Below, in pieces: positions 8,627 to 17,588 of a DNA stretch of 64,000 bases; the first letter of the stretch is position 1, and every line of letters starts with the position of its first letter. A model generated the notes under the pieces. It was not told the DNA's origin, did not search any database, and worked only from the letters and a program-made list of their open reading frames with translations. The DNA lies in NCBI RefSeq assembly GCF_001593385.1, contig NZ_LUVZ01000001.1, forward strand, positions 806,001-870,000, written 5' to 3'. This DNA is from Chryseobacterium cucumeris (GTDB lineage Bacteria; Bacteroidota; Bacteroidia; Flavobacteriales; Weeksellaceae). A program made the position numbers and the translations under genes.

Positions 8627-9814
8627 ATGATTACAGAAAACTACGACGTAATCGTCATTGGCGGAGGAGCAATAGGACTGGCTACAGCTTATCATCTCGG
8701 TCAGCGTCAGGCTAAGACTTTAGTACTGGAACAATATACTTTTGTGAATCAATTAGGCAGCTCTGCAGGAGTATCACGCCAGTTCCGGATTCCTTATCCG
8801 GATGAATATATGGTACAAATGGCTTTAGAGGCACAGCCTTATTGGGATGAATTGCAGAAAAAGACAGACGCCCAATTGCTGGATAAAGTTGGAACACTTT
8901 GGTTTGGAGACCCTGAAGTACACTCCACTGAAGGAAATATTGCGGAGGCAGAAAAAGCATTACAGGCTTTAGGAGTTCCTTATACGACTTTAACATCAAA
9001 GGAAATTGAAGAGCAGTATCATTTCAAAAATTTACCGGATAATTATACAGGCCTGTTCCAACCTGATGGTGCCAGCATCAATTTTAAAGCAACTATTGAA
9101 ACACTTTTAGCTCTTTGTCAGAAGGAAGAAACCGTAGAACTCAGAGAAGATTCTCCGGTGCTTGAAATTAAACAAAACGGTGATCTTTTTGAGCTTACTA
9201 CACCCAACGGAATTTATATCGCTAAAAAACTGGCCATCATTCCCGGACCTTATATCAACAGTGTGATCAATCTGCTTGATTTTAAAATAGAAGCCACTTA
9301 CTGGAATATGTCTTCTGCTTATTTTAAAAAGACCGACCCTACGATACAATATCCAACATGGTTTGTATTTCAGAATGCAAGCGGAGAAAACGGCAATCAA
9401 TTCTACGGCTTTCCTTCCGTGGAATGGGATCATCCCGAATACATTCGTGTAGCACCTGATTTTGTAATCAAACCTTTGGAAGAACCGAGTGACAGAACAC
9501 TAATTCCCAACCCTCAGGAACTGGCTTATACTTCAGAATGGATTAAGAATCATATGAGCGGACTCAGCATCGTTCCGGAATATACTTCAACATGCCTTAT
9601 CGCTTTGAGTACAATTCCTAATAAAGAACTACTGATTGATTTCGCTCCGTCTTATGTTCCCAACCATAAAAACATTGTGGTGTACGCTACCGGATGGGCA
9701 GCCAAATTCACTCCTTTCTTAGGAAAAATCATGTCGGATCTTGCCTTGGATGGACATACAGATTTCGATATTACCCCCTTCCGATTAGGATATAAATATT
9801 TCTTAGCCCTTTAA
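8627..9814 (+). CDS. FAD-dependent oxidoreductase, MSOX/MTOX-like amine oxidase
   Basis: A 395-residue flavoenzyme. The N-terminal Rossmann motif IGGGAIGLATAYHLG (~11-25) is followed by SSAGVSRQFRIPYPDEYM, the block conserved in monomeric sarcosine oxidase and N-methyltryptophan oxidase. Cys323 in STCLIAL aligns with the cysteine that binds FAD covalently in MSOX, and GWAAKFTPFLG replaces the usual GHGFKF block. Family chemistry is oxidation of secondary amines (N-methyl amino acids) with O2, giving an imine and H2O2. The substrate cannot be fixed. A second flavin amine oxidase starts 13 nt downstream, so the two form an operon. Confidence 0.88.
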   Translation: MITENYDVIVIGGGAIGLATAYHLGQRQAKTLVLEQYTFVNQLGSSAGVSRQFRIPYPDEYMVQMALEAQPYWDELQKKTDAQLLDKVGTLWFGDPEVHSTEGNIAEAEKALQALGVPYTTLTSKEIEEQYHFKNLPDNYTGLFQPDGASINFKATIETLLALCQKEETVELREDSPVLEIKQNGDLFELTTPNGIYIAKKLAIIPGPYINSVINLLDFKIEATYWNMSSAYFKKTDPTIQYPTWFVFQNASGENGNQFYGFPSVEWDHPEYIRVAPDFVIKPLEEPSDRTLIPNPQELAYTSEWIKNHMSGLSIVPEYTSTCLIALSTIPNKELLIDFAPSYVPNHKNIVVYATGWAAKFTPFLGKIMSDLALDGHTDFDITPFRLGYKYFLAL

Positions 9815-9827
9815 AAATTATAAAACC

Positions 9828-11600
9828 ATGAATCAAGAAAACGTCAACAAAAATACACCGCTGTATCCAGGAATGCAGCGCGATCTGAAAGTAGAAGTAG
9901 CCATTATCGGTGCCGGAACTTCCGGATTATATACTGCCTTTCGCTTGGTAGCAGACCAAAAATACAAAGGTCATGAAGTCCAGATCTTCGATATGAGTGA
10001 CAAATTAGGAGGAAGACTGGAATCTGTCAAGATGCCGGGAATGAATTTCTGGGGTGAACTCGGAGGAATGCGTTATCTGACTTCTCAGGAAATTGTAACA
10101 ACTCTGATTGAAGGTTATCCATTGAAAGAAACAGATCTGAGCAAAAGAACCCCTGTTCTGAAAGATAAAATGACTCCTATTCCTTTCCATATGGGAGACC
10201 CTGACAAACTGTTGATGTACATCAGAAAAGAGCGTTTCAAACAGAATGCATGGACAGAAGAACAGAAACAAGGCAATAAACTGATTACACGCTACTATCT
10301 GAATGAAAATGATGAAGGTTTCAGCTCTGATCAGTTATTCAACAAAATTATATATAATGTTTTAATGGCAGACCCATGGGTAGCTGCAACCTATAAAGAT
10401 CTGATTATTGCTGATCCTAATGGTTATGATTACACTTTCAAACTGACCAGCCGAGACTGGGATGCTATAAAACCAAGAATGGTTTACAATTTCCCGGGTT
10501 CTCCTTATGACAAACGCCTGGTAAACGATATCGGTTTCTGGAACTTAATCAAAGACCAGGTTTCTCAGGAAGGATATGAGTTCTTAGCAAATGCCGGAGG
10601 ATATTATTCCAATACCATCAACTGGAATTCTGCAGAAGCGTTTCCGTATATGGTAGGAGATTTCTCTGCTGATACTACCTACAAAACCATTGAGGAAGGC
10701 TATGACAGTATTGCCTATGCAGTAGCCAACACTTATATGGAATATGAAGGAGCACGCATCTGGTCTGAAAACAAGCTGATTACTTTCACCAAAGATCATC
10801 ATTTGACCGCTACCCATAAATACGAATTAACTTTCCTGAATATACAAAGCAACGAAACATGGAAAGTGTATGCCAATTCAATCGTATTGGGTATGCCAAG
10901 AAAATCACTCGAACTTCTGGATCAGAATAACTTCTTTTTTGATGCCAACAGACACCAGAAACTGAACGAAAATATCCGTTCCATCATCATGGAGCCCGCA
11001 TTTAAAATCCTTATGGGTTTTGAAGGTCCGTGGTGGAGAGATCTGGGGATTGATTCCGGGCATTCTATTACAGACTTACCTATGAGACAATGTTATTATT
11101 TCGGTACCGATACTGAAACTAAAAACTCAATGTTATTGGGAAGCTATGGTGATATGGAAACAGAAACATTCTGGAAAGCACTTTCTGATGACAAAGTGCT
11201 GTTTAAAGTAAGAGCTGCAAGATCTGCCTCATTGGAAGAATTGCATAAGTTTGACGATGTTCAGGCTACAGAATTCATGGTGAATGAATTGATAAATCAG
11301 CTGAAAGAATTACACGGAGTAGATATTCCTCAACCGTATGTAACCTATTTCAGAGACTGGACAGATGATCCTTACGGTGCAGGATATCATGCATGGAAAG
11401 CAGGTTTCTCCGTAAAAGATGTGATGCCTTATATGAGAAAACCGTTGATGGATGAACAGATTCATATTATCGGGGAAGCGTATTCTGATCAGCAAGGCTG
11501 GGTGGAAGGTGCTTTCTGTGAAGCAGAAAAAATGCTTCAGACTCATTTTAAATTAGACTGGCCCTACTGGTTAGATCCTGAATATTATTTAGGATGGTAA
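9828..11600 (+). CDS. Flavin monoamine oxidase / L-amino-acid-oxidase-like protein
   Basis: A 590-residue flavoprotein. The FAD-binding motif AIIGAGTSGLYTAFRL lies at ~25-40. The second dinucleotide element DKLGGRLESV and the GGMRYL motif near residue 78 are hallmarks of L-amino-acid and monoamine oxidases. The C-terminal GYHAWKAG and GEAYSDQQGWVEGAF complete the FAD site. No signal peptide, so cytoplasmic. The reaction is probably oxidative deamination of an amino acid or amine with H2O2 release. It follows the MSOX-like enzyme closely and a clean terminator follows, so the two enzymes likely act on one nitrogenous substrate or in sequence. Substrate unknown. Confidence 0.85.
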   Translation: MNQENVNKNTPLYPGMQRDLKVEVAIIGAGTSGLYTAFRLVADQKYKGHEVQIFDMSDKLGGRLESVKMPGMNFWGELGGMRYLTSQEIVTTLIEGYPLKETDLSKRTPVLKDKMTPIPFHMGDPDKLLMYIRKERFKQNAWTEEQKQGNKLITRYYLNENDEGFSSDQLFNKIIYNVLMADPWVAATYKDLIIADPNGYDYTFKLTSRDWDAIKPRMVYNFPGSPYDKRLVNDIGFWNLIKDQVSQEGYEFLANAGGYYSNTINWNSAEAFPYMVGDFSADTTYKTIEEGYDSIAYAVANTYMEYEGARIWSENKLITFTKDHHLTATHKYELTFLNIQSNETWKVYANSIVLGMPRKSLELLDQNNFFFDANRHQKLNENIRSIIMEPAFKILMGFEGPWWRDLGIDSGHSITDLPMRQCYYFGTDTETKNSMLLGSYGDMETETFWKALSDDKVLFKVRAARSASLEELHKFDDVQATEFMVNELINQLKELHGVDIPQPYVTYFRDWTDDPYGAGYHAWKAGFSVKDVMPYMRKPLMDEQIHIIGEAYSDQQGWVEGAFCEAEKMLQTHFKLDWPYWLDPEYYLGW

Positions 11601-11906
11601 CCATGTATTAATAGTAAGATGATGTGTAATAAGCTCCGGAATAATCCGGAGCTTTATTATTTCCATTTTGACAGTAACTCACTACCGCAGTTAATTTTAT
11701 ACTCTTTTTAAGCTCTATCAAACAACAAGCTGTTATATTCTTATTCCATATCACCATCATTAGTATTTTCTATTTTTCTACGGAAATCTTGCGATGATAT
11801 TTTCATAACTTTTCAGTTTAAAACGAAATAAAGAATACTTCAGACAATTCATTACATTTTCTGAAATATTCAAAAGCAAATAACTGCAAAACCTCTTTAT
11901 CATCTT
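11601..11906. other. Intergenic, terminator then leader of the VWA gene
   Basis: A 306-nt gap: the terminator at 11631 and then AT-rich leader sequence. No clear TAnnTTTG box was found before the VWA gene. Confidence 0.4.
11631..11654 (+). terminator. Rho-independent terminator
   Basis: Perfect 10-bp arms (11631-11640, 11645-11654) around ATAA, followed by a T-rich tail. It ends the two-gene flavoprotein operon. Confidence 0.88.
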
Positions 11907-13046
11907 ATGACAGATAAAAATTTTAATCCAGGAAAAGGATTTATATTCAGTAAACATGTGCCGGAGGAATTATCACATTTTGACCGTATCTTTGATGTTT
12001 TCAAAGATTTGCTTACCCACACCTCCGGAGATATTGAAGAAGCTTTCGAGTGGCTGGACATGCTTGATCAGGAATATGATATTTTCAGTGATGAATACAC
12101 CCTTCAGGATTTTGAAGAAGATCTGAAAAAACGAGGCTACATTAGGGAAGAAGATCCTGAAGAAGGCAACACAGGAAGTGGAAAAGGTAAAAATATATTA
12201 ACTCCGAAGCTTGAAGCCGCTCTTCGTGAATATGCATTGGATCAGATTTTTGGAAAACTCAAGAAAAACGGAGCCGGAAATCACAGGACCAACAAAACAG
12301 GAATCGGGGATGAAAGAGATGGCGAAAACCGTTCCTTCCAATACGGAGATGATCTTGCCGCCGTGAATATGACGGAAAGTTTAAAAAATGCACAGATCAA
12401 CAACGGAATCTCAGACCTTCGCCTGACAGAAGAAGACCTCATCGTAGAGGAAACAAAACACAAGGCACAAATGAGTACCGTCCTGATGATCGACATCAGC
12501 CACTCTATGATTTTATATGGTGAGGACCGAATTACACCAGCCAAAAAAGTAGCTATGGCACTCGTGGAATTGATCAAGCGTAAATATCCGAAAGATTCCA
12601 TTGATATTATTGTTTTTGGTAACGAAGCCTGGCCCATTAAAATCAAAGACCTTCCCTATCTGAAGGTAGGCCCTTATCATACCAATACCGTAGCCGGACT
12701 TGAGCTGGCCATGGATATTCTCCGCAGAAAAAGAAATACCAACAAACAGATTTTTATGATCACCGATGGGAAACCTAGTTGTATTCAGCTTCCTAGTGGT
12801 GAATTTTATATGAACAGCTTTGGTCTGGATGAAAAAATTGTAAACCAATGTTTCAACAGAGCAGCGCAGGCAAGAAAACTGAAAATTCCTATTACCACCT
12901 TCATGATTGCTCAGGATCCTTATCTGCGTCAGTTTGTGGAGGAATTCACAGCTCAAAACAAAGGAAAAGCATTCCTCACCGGGCTATCAGGCTTAGGACA
13001 GATGATTTTTGAAGATTACGAGAAAAACAGAATAAGAAGAATATAA
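11907..13046 (+). CDS. VWA domain-containing protein (MoxR-associated type)
   Basis: A 379-residue cytoplasmic protein. Residues 1-180 are acidic and helical. A von Willebrand A domain begins at ~190 with an intact MIDAS motif DISHS (Asp196, Ser198, Ser200), and ITDGKPS supplies the later metal ligand. There is no signal peptide or membrane segment, unlike the BatA/BatB group; it is closer to the CoxE/YehP-like VWA proteins. A MoxR-like AAA gene follows 59 nt downstream, the usual pairing in which AAA and VWA proteins act as a chaperone for assembly or metal insertion. The client is not evident nearby. Confidence 0.87.
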   Translation: MTDKNFNPGKGFIFSKHVPEELSHFDRIFDVFKDLLTHTSGDIEEAFEWLDMLDQEYDIFSDEYTLQDFEEDLKKRGYIREEDPEEGNTGSGKGKNILTPKLEAALREYALDQIFGKLKKNGAGNHRTNKTGIGDERDGENRSFQYGDDLAAVNMTESLKNAQINNGISDLRLTEEDLIVEETKHKAQMSTVLMIDISHSMILYGEDRITPAKKVAMALVELIKRKYPKDSIDIIVFGNEAWPIKIKDLPYLKVGPYHTNTVAGLELAMDILRRKRNTNKQIFMITDGKPSCIQLPSGEFYMNSFGLDEKIVNQCFNRAAQARKLKIPITTFMIAQDPYLRQFVEEFTAQNKGKAFLTGLSGLGQMIFEDYEKNRIRRI

Positions 13047-13105
13047 AGATCAGATTTAAATGATTTAAAATAAAAACCTGATCCGATAAATAGTATTACA
13101 AGACA

Positions 13106-14560
13106 ATGAAAAACGATATTACATTCAAAGAATTAAAAAAATCCGGCTATACTCATAAAACAATTAATGAGGAAATCCAAGCCAATTTAATTGCAAGAAT
13201 TAAAGCTAAAGAACCCGTATTTAAAGGACTTTGGGGGTATGAAGACACGGTAGTTCCGCAATTGAAAAAAGCAATACTCGCCGGCCACCACATCAATTTA
13301 TTGGGACTACGCGGCCAGGCAAAAACCAGAATTGCAAGAAGCATGGTTGATCTGCTTGATGAATATATGCCTATCGTAAAGGGATCAGAAATTAATGACA
13401 GTCCTTTTCATCCCATTTCAAAGTTTGCCAAAGATCTGCTTGCTGAATTAGGAGATGAAACTCCAATTTCGTGGGTACACCGTTCTCATCGTTTCTACGA
13501 AAAACTGGCTACTCCCGATGTAAATGTTGCAGATTTAATTGGTGATATAGACCCTATTAAAGCAGCTACCTTGAAACTACCCTATTCCGATGAACGTGTT
13601 TTACATTACGGAATGATTCCACGTGCCAACCGCTCTATTTTTGTTTTAAATGAATTGCCGGATCTGCAAGCCAGAATCCAGGTTTCCCTGTTTAATATTT
13701 TACAGGAAGGAGATATTCAGATCCGTGGATTCCAGCTGAGAATGCCGCTTGATATTCAGTTTGTTTTCACAGCCAATCCGGAAGACTATACCAACAGAGG
13801 AAGTATTGTAACCCCGCTGAAAGACAGGATCGGGTCTCAGATTTTCACCCATTATCCAAAAACTATCGCTCTTGCAAGACAGATTACAGAACAGGAAGCA
13901 TTGATTTCTGCTGAAGATAAAGCACAGATCCAGATTCCTGATCTGGCGAAAGATCTCCTGGAAGAAGTTGCTTTTGCAGCCCGTATCAGCGAATATGTGG
14001 ATGTGAAAAGTGGTGTCAGTGCCCGTCTTACCATCAGTGCTATGGAAAATTTAATGGCAGCAGCCAAATTACGTTTAATTGAATCCGGAGCAGAGAGAAC
14101 TACCGTACGTCTGCTTGACTTCATGTCGATCATTCCATCAATCACAGGGAAAATCGAACTGGTCTATGAAGGTGAACAGGAAGGTGCTGATTACGTAGCC
14201 AAAATCTTAATTGATAAAGCCGTAATGACCCAATTTGAAAGCCTGTTCCCACGTATTTCAAAACTGGAAAAAGAAGGGATTAAAACACCGTACACTGACC
14301 TGATCAGGTGGTTCAACAAAAATCATTTAGAACTTAATTACAATGATACGGATGAAGAATTCTATGCTAAACTTGATAAGATAGAACCTCTGACAACTGT
14401 AGTGGAAGAAAATGCTTCCGAATTGAGCAAAGAAGATCAGAACTTCTGCAAAGAACTGGTGCTTTGGGCATTAACGATCAGCAATAAAATTGACAAATCT
14501 GAAAATCAGAATGCATTCACTTTCGATTCTCCCGGGATTGGCCAATTCTTACGTAACTAA
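13106..14560 (+). CDS. AAA+ ATPase, MoxR / Mg-chelatase ChlI-like
   Basis: A 484-residue AAA+ protein. Walker A is GLRGQAKT (residues 67-74, Lys73) and Walker B is FVLNELPDL (~181-187), where Asn-Glu replaces the usual Asp-Glu. FVFTANPEDYTNRG carries sensor 1 and is characteristic of the ChlI/MoxR clade. The C-terminal region is helical. It lies downstream of the VWA gene in the same direction, so the two probably work as an ATPase/VWA pair, like CbbQ/CbbO or ChlI/ChlD. No chlorophyll or cobalamin genes are nearby, so a pigment chelatase is unlikely. Confidence 0.87.
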   Translation: MKNDITFKELKKSGYTHKTINEEIQANLIARIKAKEPVFKGLWGYEDTVVPQLKKAILAGHHINLLGLRGQAKTRIARSMVDLLDEYMPIVKGSEINDSPFHPISKFAKDLLAELGDETPISWVHRSHRFYEKLATPDVNVADLIGDIDPIKAATLKLPYSDERVLHYGMIPRANRSIFVLNELPDLQARIQVSLFNILQEGDIQIRGFQLRMPLDIQFVFTANPEDYTNRGSIVTPLKDRIGSQIFTHYPKTIALARQITEQEALISAEDKAQIQIPDLAKDLLEEVAFAARISEYVDVKSGVSARLTISAMENLMAAAKLRLIESGAERTTVRLLDFMSIIPSITGKIELVYEGEQEGADYVAKILIDKAVMTQFESLFPRISKLEKEGIKTPYTDLIRWFNKNHLELNYNDTDEEFYAKLDKIEPLTTVVEENASELSKEDQNFCKELVLWALTISNKIDKSENQNAFTFDSPGIGQFLRN

Positions 14561-14585
14561 AAATCAGTAAAATACTATAAAAGTA

Positions 14586-14613
14586 AAACCTTCAGTTCAG
14601 CTGAAGGTTTTTT
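14586..14613. terminator. Bidirectional terminator
   Basis: Perfect 10-bp arms (14586-14595, 14601-14610) around TTCAG, with a T run after and an A run before. It separates the convergent AAA and NTF2-like genes. Confidence 0.88.
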
Positions 14614-14631
14614 ATTTGTTTCTGAAAGACT

Positions 14632-15039
14632 TTATACCAGATTGTCATTTTTAAGCACAGCAGAACCGAAAGGATTGTCAACCAACCATAGCCACTCTCC
14701 TTCTTCATTTCTTTTCATGATACAGGAAGTATTGCCTGTCATATGAATAGAATGCCCATCAGGAGCAGTTCCCGTTATTTCCCACTGATCCTGCCACATC
14801 GCCAGATCATTTACAACAGTGATATGCGGAGTTTCACCCTGAATATCCAGTTTTAAGCGACAAATCTCATTCATTGCCCTTTCTATCTGCTCAGGTCCTC
14901 TCCATTCTCTTCCATCGCGGTCTATGTAGACTGCTTCAGGATGAAAACAGCTTAATGCTCCTTTTACATCTCCATTTCTGATGCAATACCGAAAATAGGC
15001 TACAGCACCAATTTCTGTTTTTCTGTTAAACTCCTGCAT
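14632..15039 (-). CDS. NTF2-like (SnoaL-type) protein
   Basis: A 135-residue protein with the NTF2-like cone fold pattern: an N-terminal helix (IGAVAYFRYCIRNGDVKGAL), then CFHPEAVYIDRDG and WRGPEQIERAM, then antiparallel strands. The family covers SnoaL-like cyclases, ketosteroid isomerases and ligand-binding proteins with no known activity. The pocket residues do not decide the function. The start codon overlaps the stop of the upstream membrane-protein gene by one base (TAATG), so the two genes are translationally coupled. Confidence 0.8.
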   Translation of the reverse strand: MQEFNRKTEIGAVAYFRYCIRNGDVKGALSCFHPEAVYIDRDGREWRGPEQIERAMNEICRLKLDIQGETPHITVVNDLAMWQDQWEITGTAPDGHSIHMTGNTSCIMKRNEEGEWLWLVDNPFGSAVLKNDNLV

Positions 15040-15287
15040 TACTTCACATTTCTGGAGTCCATTTCCCTTTTCAAACCTTTCTTTCCTTTATTCCAGCTGT
15101 TGGCCACAAAAAAAGCAAGAAGTATCGGTAAGAAAGTAGTGAAACTGATCCCTTTGGTTATGGTACTATAAATAGAAATTCCAGCCAATACTCCCAGGAT
15201 GATAGCATTCACAACATTTCTGGCTTCGATAGTTCTTTTTTTCTCTATCAGCTCCTGATCGGTTAATTCTGACAAATCTTTTTCCAT
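15039..15287 (-). CDS. Small two-helix membrane protein, hypothetical
   Basis: An 82-residue protein. An N-terminal amphipathic helix (SELTDQELIEKKRTIEARN) is followed by two hydrophobic segments at ~27-42 and ~48-64, then a Lys/Arg-rich tail. Similar short Flavobacterial proteins are annotated without function. One-base overlap with the NTF2-like gene implies coupled translation and perhaps a shared process. ATG at 15287 is the only reasonable start. Confidence 0.7.
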   Translation of the reverse strand: MEKDLSELTDQELIEKKRTIEARNVVNAIILGVLAGISIYSTITKGISFTTFLPILLAFFVANSWNKGKKGLKREMDSRNVK

Positions 15288-15447
15288 ATTGAATGTATTT
15301 TTTGGTTTTTTGTTTTAAAGCGGTAAAATTCATTTTTTTAAAAGCTATTTTTGCCGAAAGCTAAAATACGATATTGTCAAGATATTTTTTTATTTCTTTT
15401 ATTTGTAATTTATTTTATACCACCAGTTTCGGACAATTTCAGTGCTT

Positions 15448-16272
15448 ATGGAAGACAACCTGAATTGTATTTACAGAGTTATCAATTTCATGGAAAAGAA
15501 TTATGATCAGCCTGTTTCTGTAAAGGAACTGGAAGACATTTCTCATTATTCTTACCGGAATATCCAGCGCATTTTCAAGTACAGCTGTGGGGAAACAATA
15601 GGTGCGTTCCAACAGAGGCTGAAGGTAGAAAATGCCTATAAACGGATTCTTTATACTCAGGAAAATCTCACCTCCATTGCCATTGAAGTGGGTTTTGCCA
15701 ATATCGCTTCCTTTTCAAAAGCCTTTAAAAAACATTTTGGGATTTCTCCTAAAGCTGCAAAACAAAGTAAGGAACAACTTCTTTGTGGAGATGCCATCAT
15801 CCTTGTTACCTCAGAAGTATTACTGGAACCCGAAATTGTATATCTGAAGCCTATGCAGGTATTTTATCAGAGCATGAACACCTATTATAACAATGAAGAG
15901 ATTGAAGTGCTGCGGGAAAAGTTCATGGAAAATGATTTCCCTGACTCCGGGATAGAATATTTTGGAGTTATAGCCGATGAACCATTAATAAAAACAGAAA
16001 TCAACTGCCGCTATGATGCATGCTCATCCGTTCAGTCCGGAAATAAAAAGCTACCTTCAAAAATGATATTCGGAGGTAAATATGCCCGTTTTACCCATCA
16101 TGGAAGCTACGAAACAATAGACGACACGTATACGAAGATCTATTCACGCTGGATTTTCAATTCAGGTCTTGAGTTTTCACACACTCCTATCATTGAAAAG
16201 TATGAAAATCATGCTGAAAACGAAGATGATCAGGAAAAACAACTGACCTATATTTTATTACCTTTGAAGTAA
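15448..16272 (+). CDS. AraC family regulator with GyrI-like effector domain
   Basis: A 274-residue regulator with Rob/SoxS architecture. Two helix-turn-helices occupy the N-terminus (~5-105; SVKELEDISHYSYRNIQRIF and NLTSIAIEVGFANIASFSKA). A GyrI/BmrR-like effector-binding domain occupies ~125-274, with MIFGGKYARFTHHGSYETI and the C-terminal YILLPLK. Such proteins sense drugs or other small aromatic or cationic ligands and activate stress or efflux genes. A GTG two codons upstream (15442) could also serve; ATG is preferred. The agmatine deiminase-like gene downstream may be a target, since an inverted repeat lies between them. Confidence 0.88.
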   Translation: MEDNLNCIYRVINFMEKNYDQPVSVKELEDISHYSYRNIQRIFKYSCGETIGAFQQRLKVENAYKRILYTQENLTSIAIEVGFANIASFSKAFKKHFGISPKAAKQSKEQLLCGDAIILVTSEVLLEPEIVYLKPMQVFYQSMNTYYNNEEIEVLREKFMENDFPDSGIEYFGVIADEPLIKTEINCRYDACSSVQSGNKKLPSKMIFGGKYARFTHHGSYETIDDTYTKIYSRWIFNSGLEFSHTPIIEKYENHAENEDDQEKQLTYILLPLK

Positions 16273-16293
16273 GTTGTCAATTTGGGACAACTT
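16271..16293 (+). promoter_or_regulatory. Inverted repeat, candidate operator
   Basis: Perfect 8-nt arms AAGTTGTC (16271-16278) and GACAACTT (16286-16293) around 7 nt. It is centred about 30 nt upstream of the -7 box at 16312 and lacks a T run, so it looks more like an operator than a terminator. Confidence 0.4.
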
Positions 16294-16311
16294 TAAGAAA
16301 AACAATCGATC

Positions 16312-16319
16312 TAATTTTG
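16312..16319 (+). promoter_or_regulatory. -7 promoter box
   Basis: TAATTTTG fits TAnnTTTG and lies 22 nt upstream of the ATG at 16342, predicting a short leader for the agmatine deiminase-like gene. Confidence 0.5.
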
Positions 16320-16341
16320 CTCTGTTAAAAATAGATCAGTT

Positions 16342-17463
16342 ATGCAAAAAAAGAAAATCATGTTCCCTCTATTACCTCTTCTTCTATTATCCTGCTCATC
16401 AGCGGACTTAACAGAATTACCGGGTATGGTAAATCCGGAAACCATTGTTTACAAAATGCCTGAAGAATCAGCTCCCCATGAAGGAACCTGGCTTCAGTGG
16501 CCACATCAGTATCAATATGGAACTACCTACAGAAACCGTCTGGACGCCACCTGGGTAGCCATGACCAAAGAACTTGTACAAAGTGAAAAAGTTCACATTA
16601 TTGCTTATGACGGTGCAGAAAAGAATCGTATTATAGGCCTGCTCAACAATGCTGGAGTTTCTCTCACCAATATCAACTTCAAAATTTATCCAACGGATGA
16701 TTTCTGGGTAAGGGATAACGGTCCTATTTATGTAAAAGATCAGAACGGACAGTTATTCATTCAGGACTGGGGATTTAACGGCTGGGGAAACAAAGCCGAT
16801 TACAGCAAATGTAACGTAATACCTTCAAAAATAGCAGCCGATACCAATATACCAAAAATCAATCTTAATTCAGTCATGATCAATGAAGGAGGAAGTGTGG
16901 AAATTGACGGAAACGGAGTGTTGATGGCTTGTAAAAGTTCTATTCTGAATAATAACAGAAATCCGGGAATGACGCAACAACAGGCAGAAGCCATATTTAC
17001 TAAAAACCTCGGAGTAACCAAATTTATCTGGCTGAATGGAAAAGCCGGTCTGGATATCACAGACATGCACATCGATGGGTTTGCCCGATTTGCTAATTCA
17101 TCTACCATTATCACAATGAATCCGGACGATCTTAACTACTGGCAGGTTCCCAATGGAGATATTGATAAACTGTATGATGCAACCACAAAAACCGGAGCTG
17201 CCTATCAGTTTGTAAAAGTACCTTTAACAAGAAATGATGTGATCACTACTTACGGGAAAAATGTGGGCCGCGCTTCATACATCAATTATTATATTGCCAA
17301 TAACCGTGTATTGGTTCCTAATTATAATGACCCGAATGATGCGGTTGCCAACAACATCATCCAACAGCTCTATCCTGGTAAACAGGTAGTTGGAATCGAT
17401 TGCCGTAATTTATTCGCCAATGGAGGAATGGTGCATTGTGTCACCCAGCAACAACCTCAATAA
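16342..17463 (+). CDS. Agmatine deiminase / peptidylarginine deiminase family lipoprotein
   Basis: A 373-residue guanidino-modifying enzyme. The signal peptide ends LLLLSC (lipid-modified Cys near 18), so it is exported and lipid-anchored, unlike the cytosolic agmatine deiminases. Catalytic elements are all visible: Asp in WVRDNGPI, Glu in INEGGSVEIDG, His in DMHIDGFARF and the nucleophilic Cys in FANGGMVHCVTQQ. Family chemistry is hydrolysis of agmatine, or peptidyl-arginine in the Porphyromonas branch, to the carbamoyl/citrulline product plus ammonia. Export favours an extracellular guanidino substrate, but this is inference. Promoter at 16312, terminator at 17479. Confidence 0.88.
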   Translation: MQKKKIMFPLLPLLLLSCSSADLTELPGMVNPETIVYKMPEESAPHEGTWLQWPHQYQYGTTYRNRLDATWVAMTKELVQSEKVHIIAYDGAEKNRIIGLLNNAGVSLTNINFKIYPTDDFWVRDNGPIYVKDQNGQLFIQDWGFNGWGNKADYSKCNVIPSKIAADTNIPKINLNSVMINEGGSVEIDGNGVLMACKSSILNNNRNPGMTQQQAEAIFTKNLGVTKFIWLNGKAGLDITDMHIDGFARFANSSTIITMNPDDLNYWQVPNGDIDKLYDATTKTGAAYQFVKVPLTRNDVITTYGKNVGRASYINYYIANNRVLVPNYNDPNDAVANNIIQQLYPGKQVVGIDCRNLFANGGMVHCVTQQQPQ

Positions 17464-17478
17464 AATAATCGTAAGAAT

Positions 17479-17504
17479 AAAGCCTGCTCATTTCAGCAGG
17501 CTTT
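17479..17504 (+). terminator. Rho-independent terminator
   Basis: Perfect 10-bp arms (17479-17488, 17495-17504) with a 6-nt loop, directly after the deiminase stop. The T tail is short. Confidence 0.75.
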
Positions 17505-17538
17505 ACTGATAAACGGCTTCAGTCGTCAAAAAATAGCG

Positions 17539-17546
17539 TAAATTTG
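17539..17546 (+). promoter_or_regulatory. -7 promoter box for the phosphodiesterase gene
   Basis: TAAATTTG fits TAnnTTTG. With a start site about 7 nt later, an upstream TTG start at 17544 would not be transcribed, which supports the ATG at 17589. Confidence 0.5.
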
Positions 17547-17588
17547 CTCTGTCCATCCCGAAAAAGATGGTTTTCTATTATACGTATT

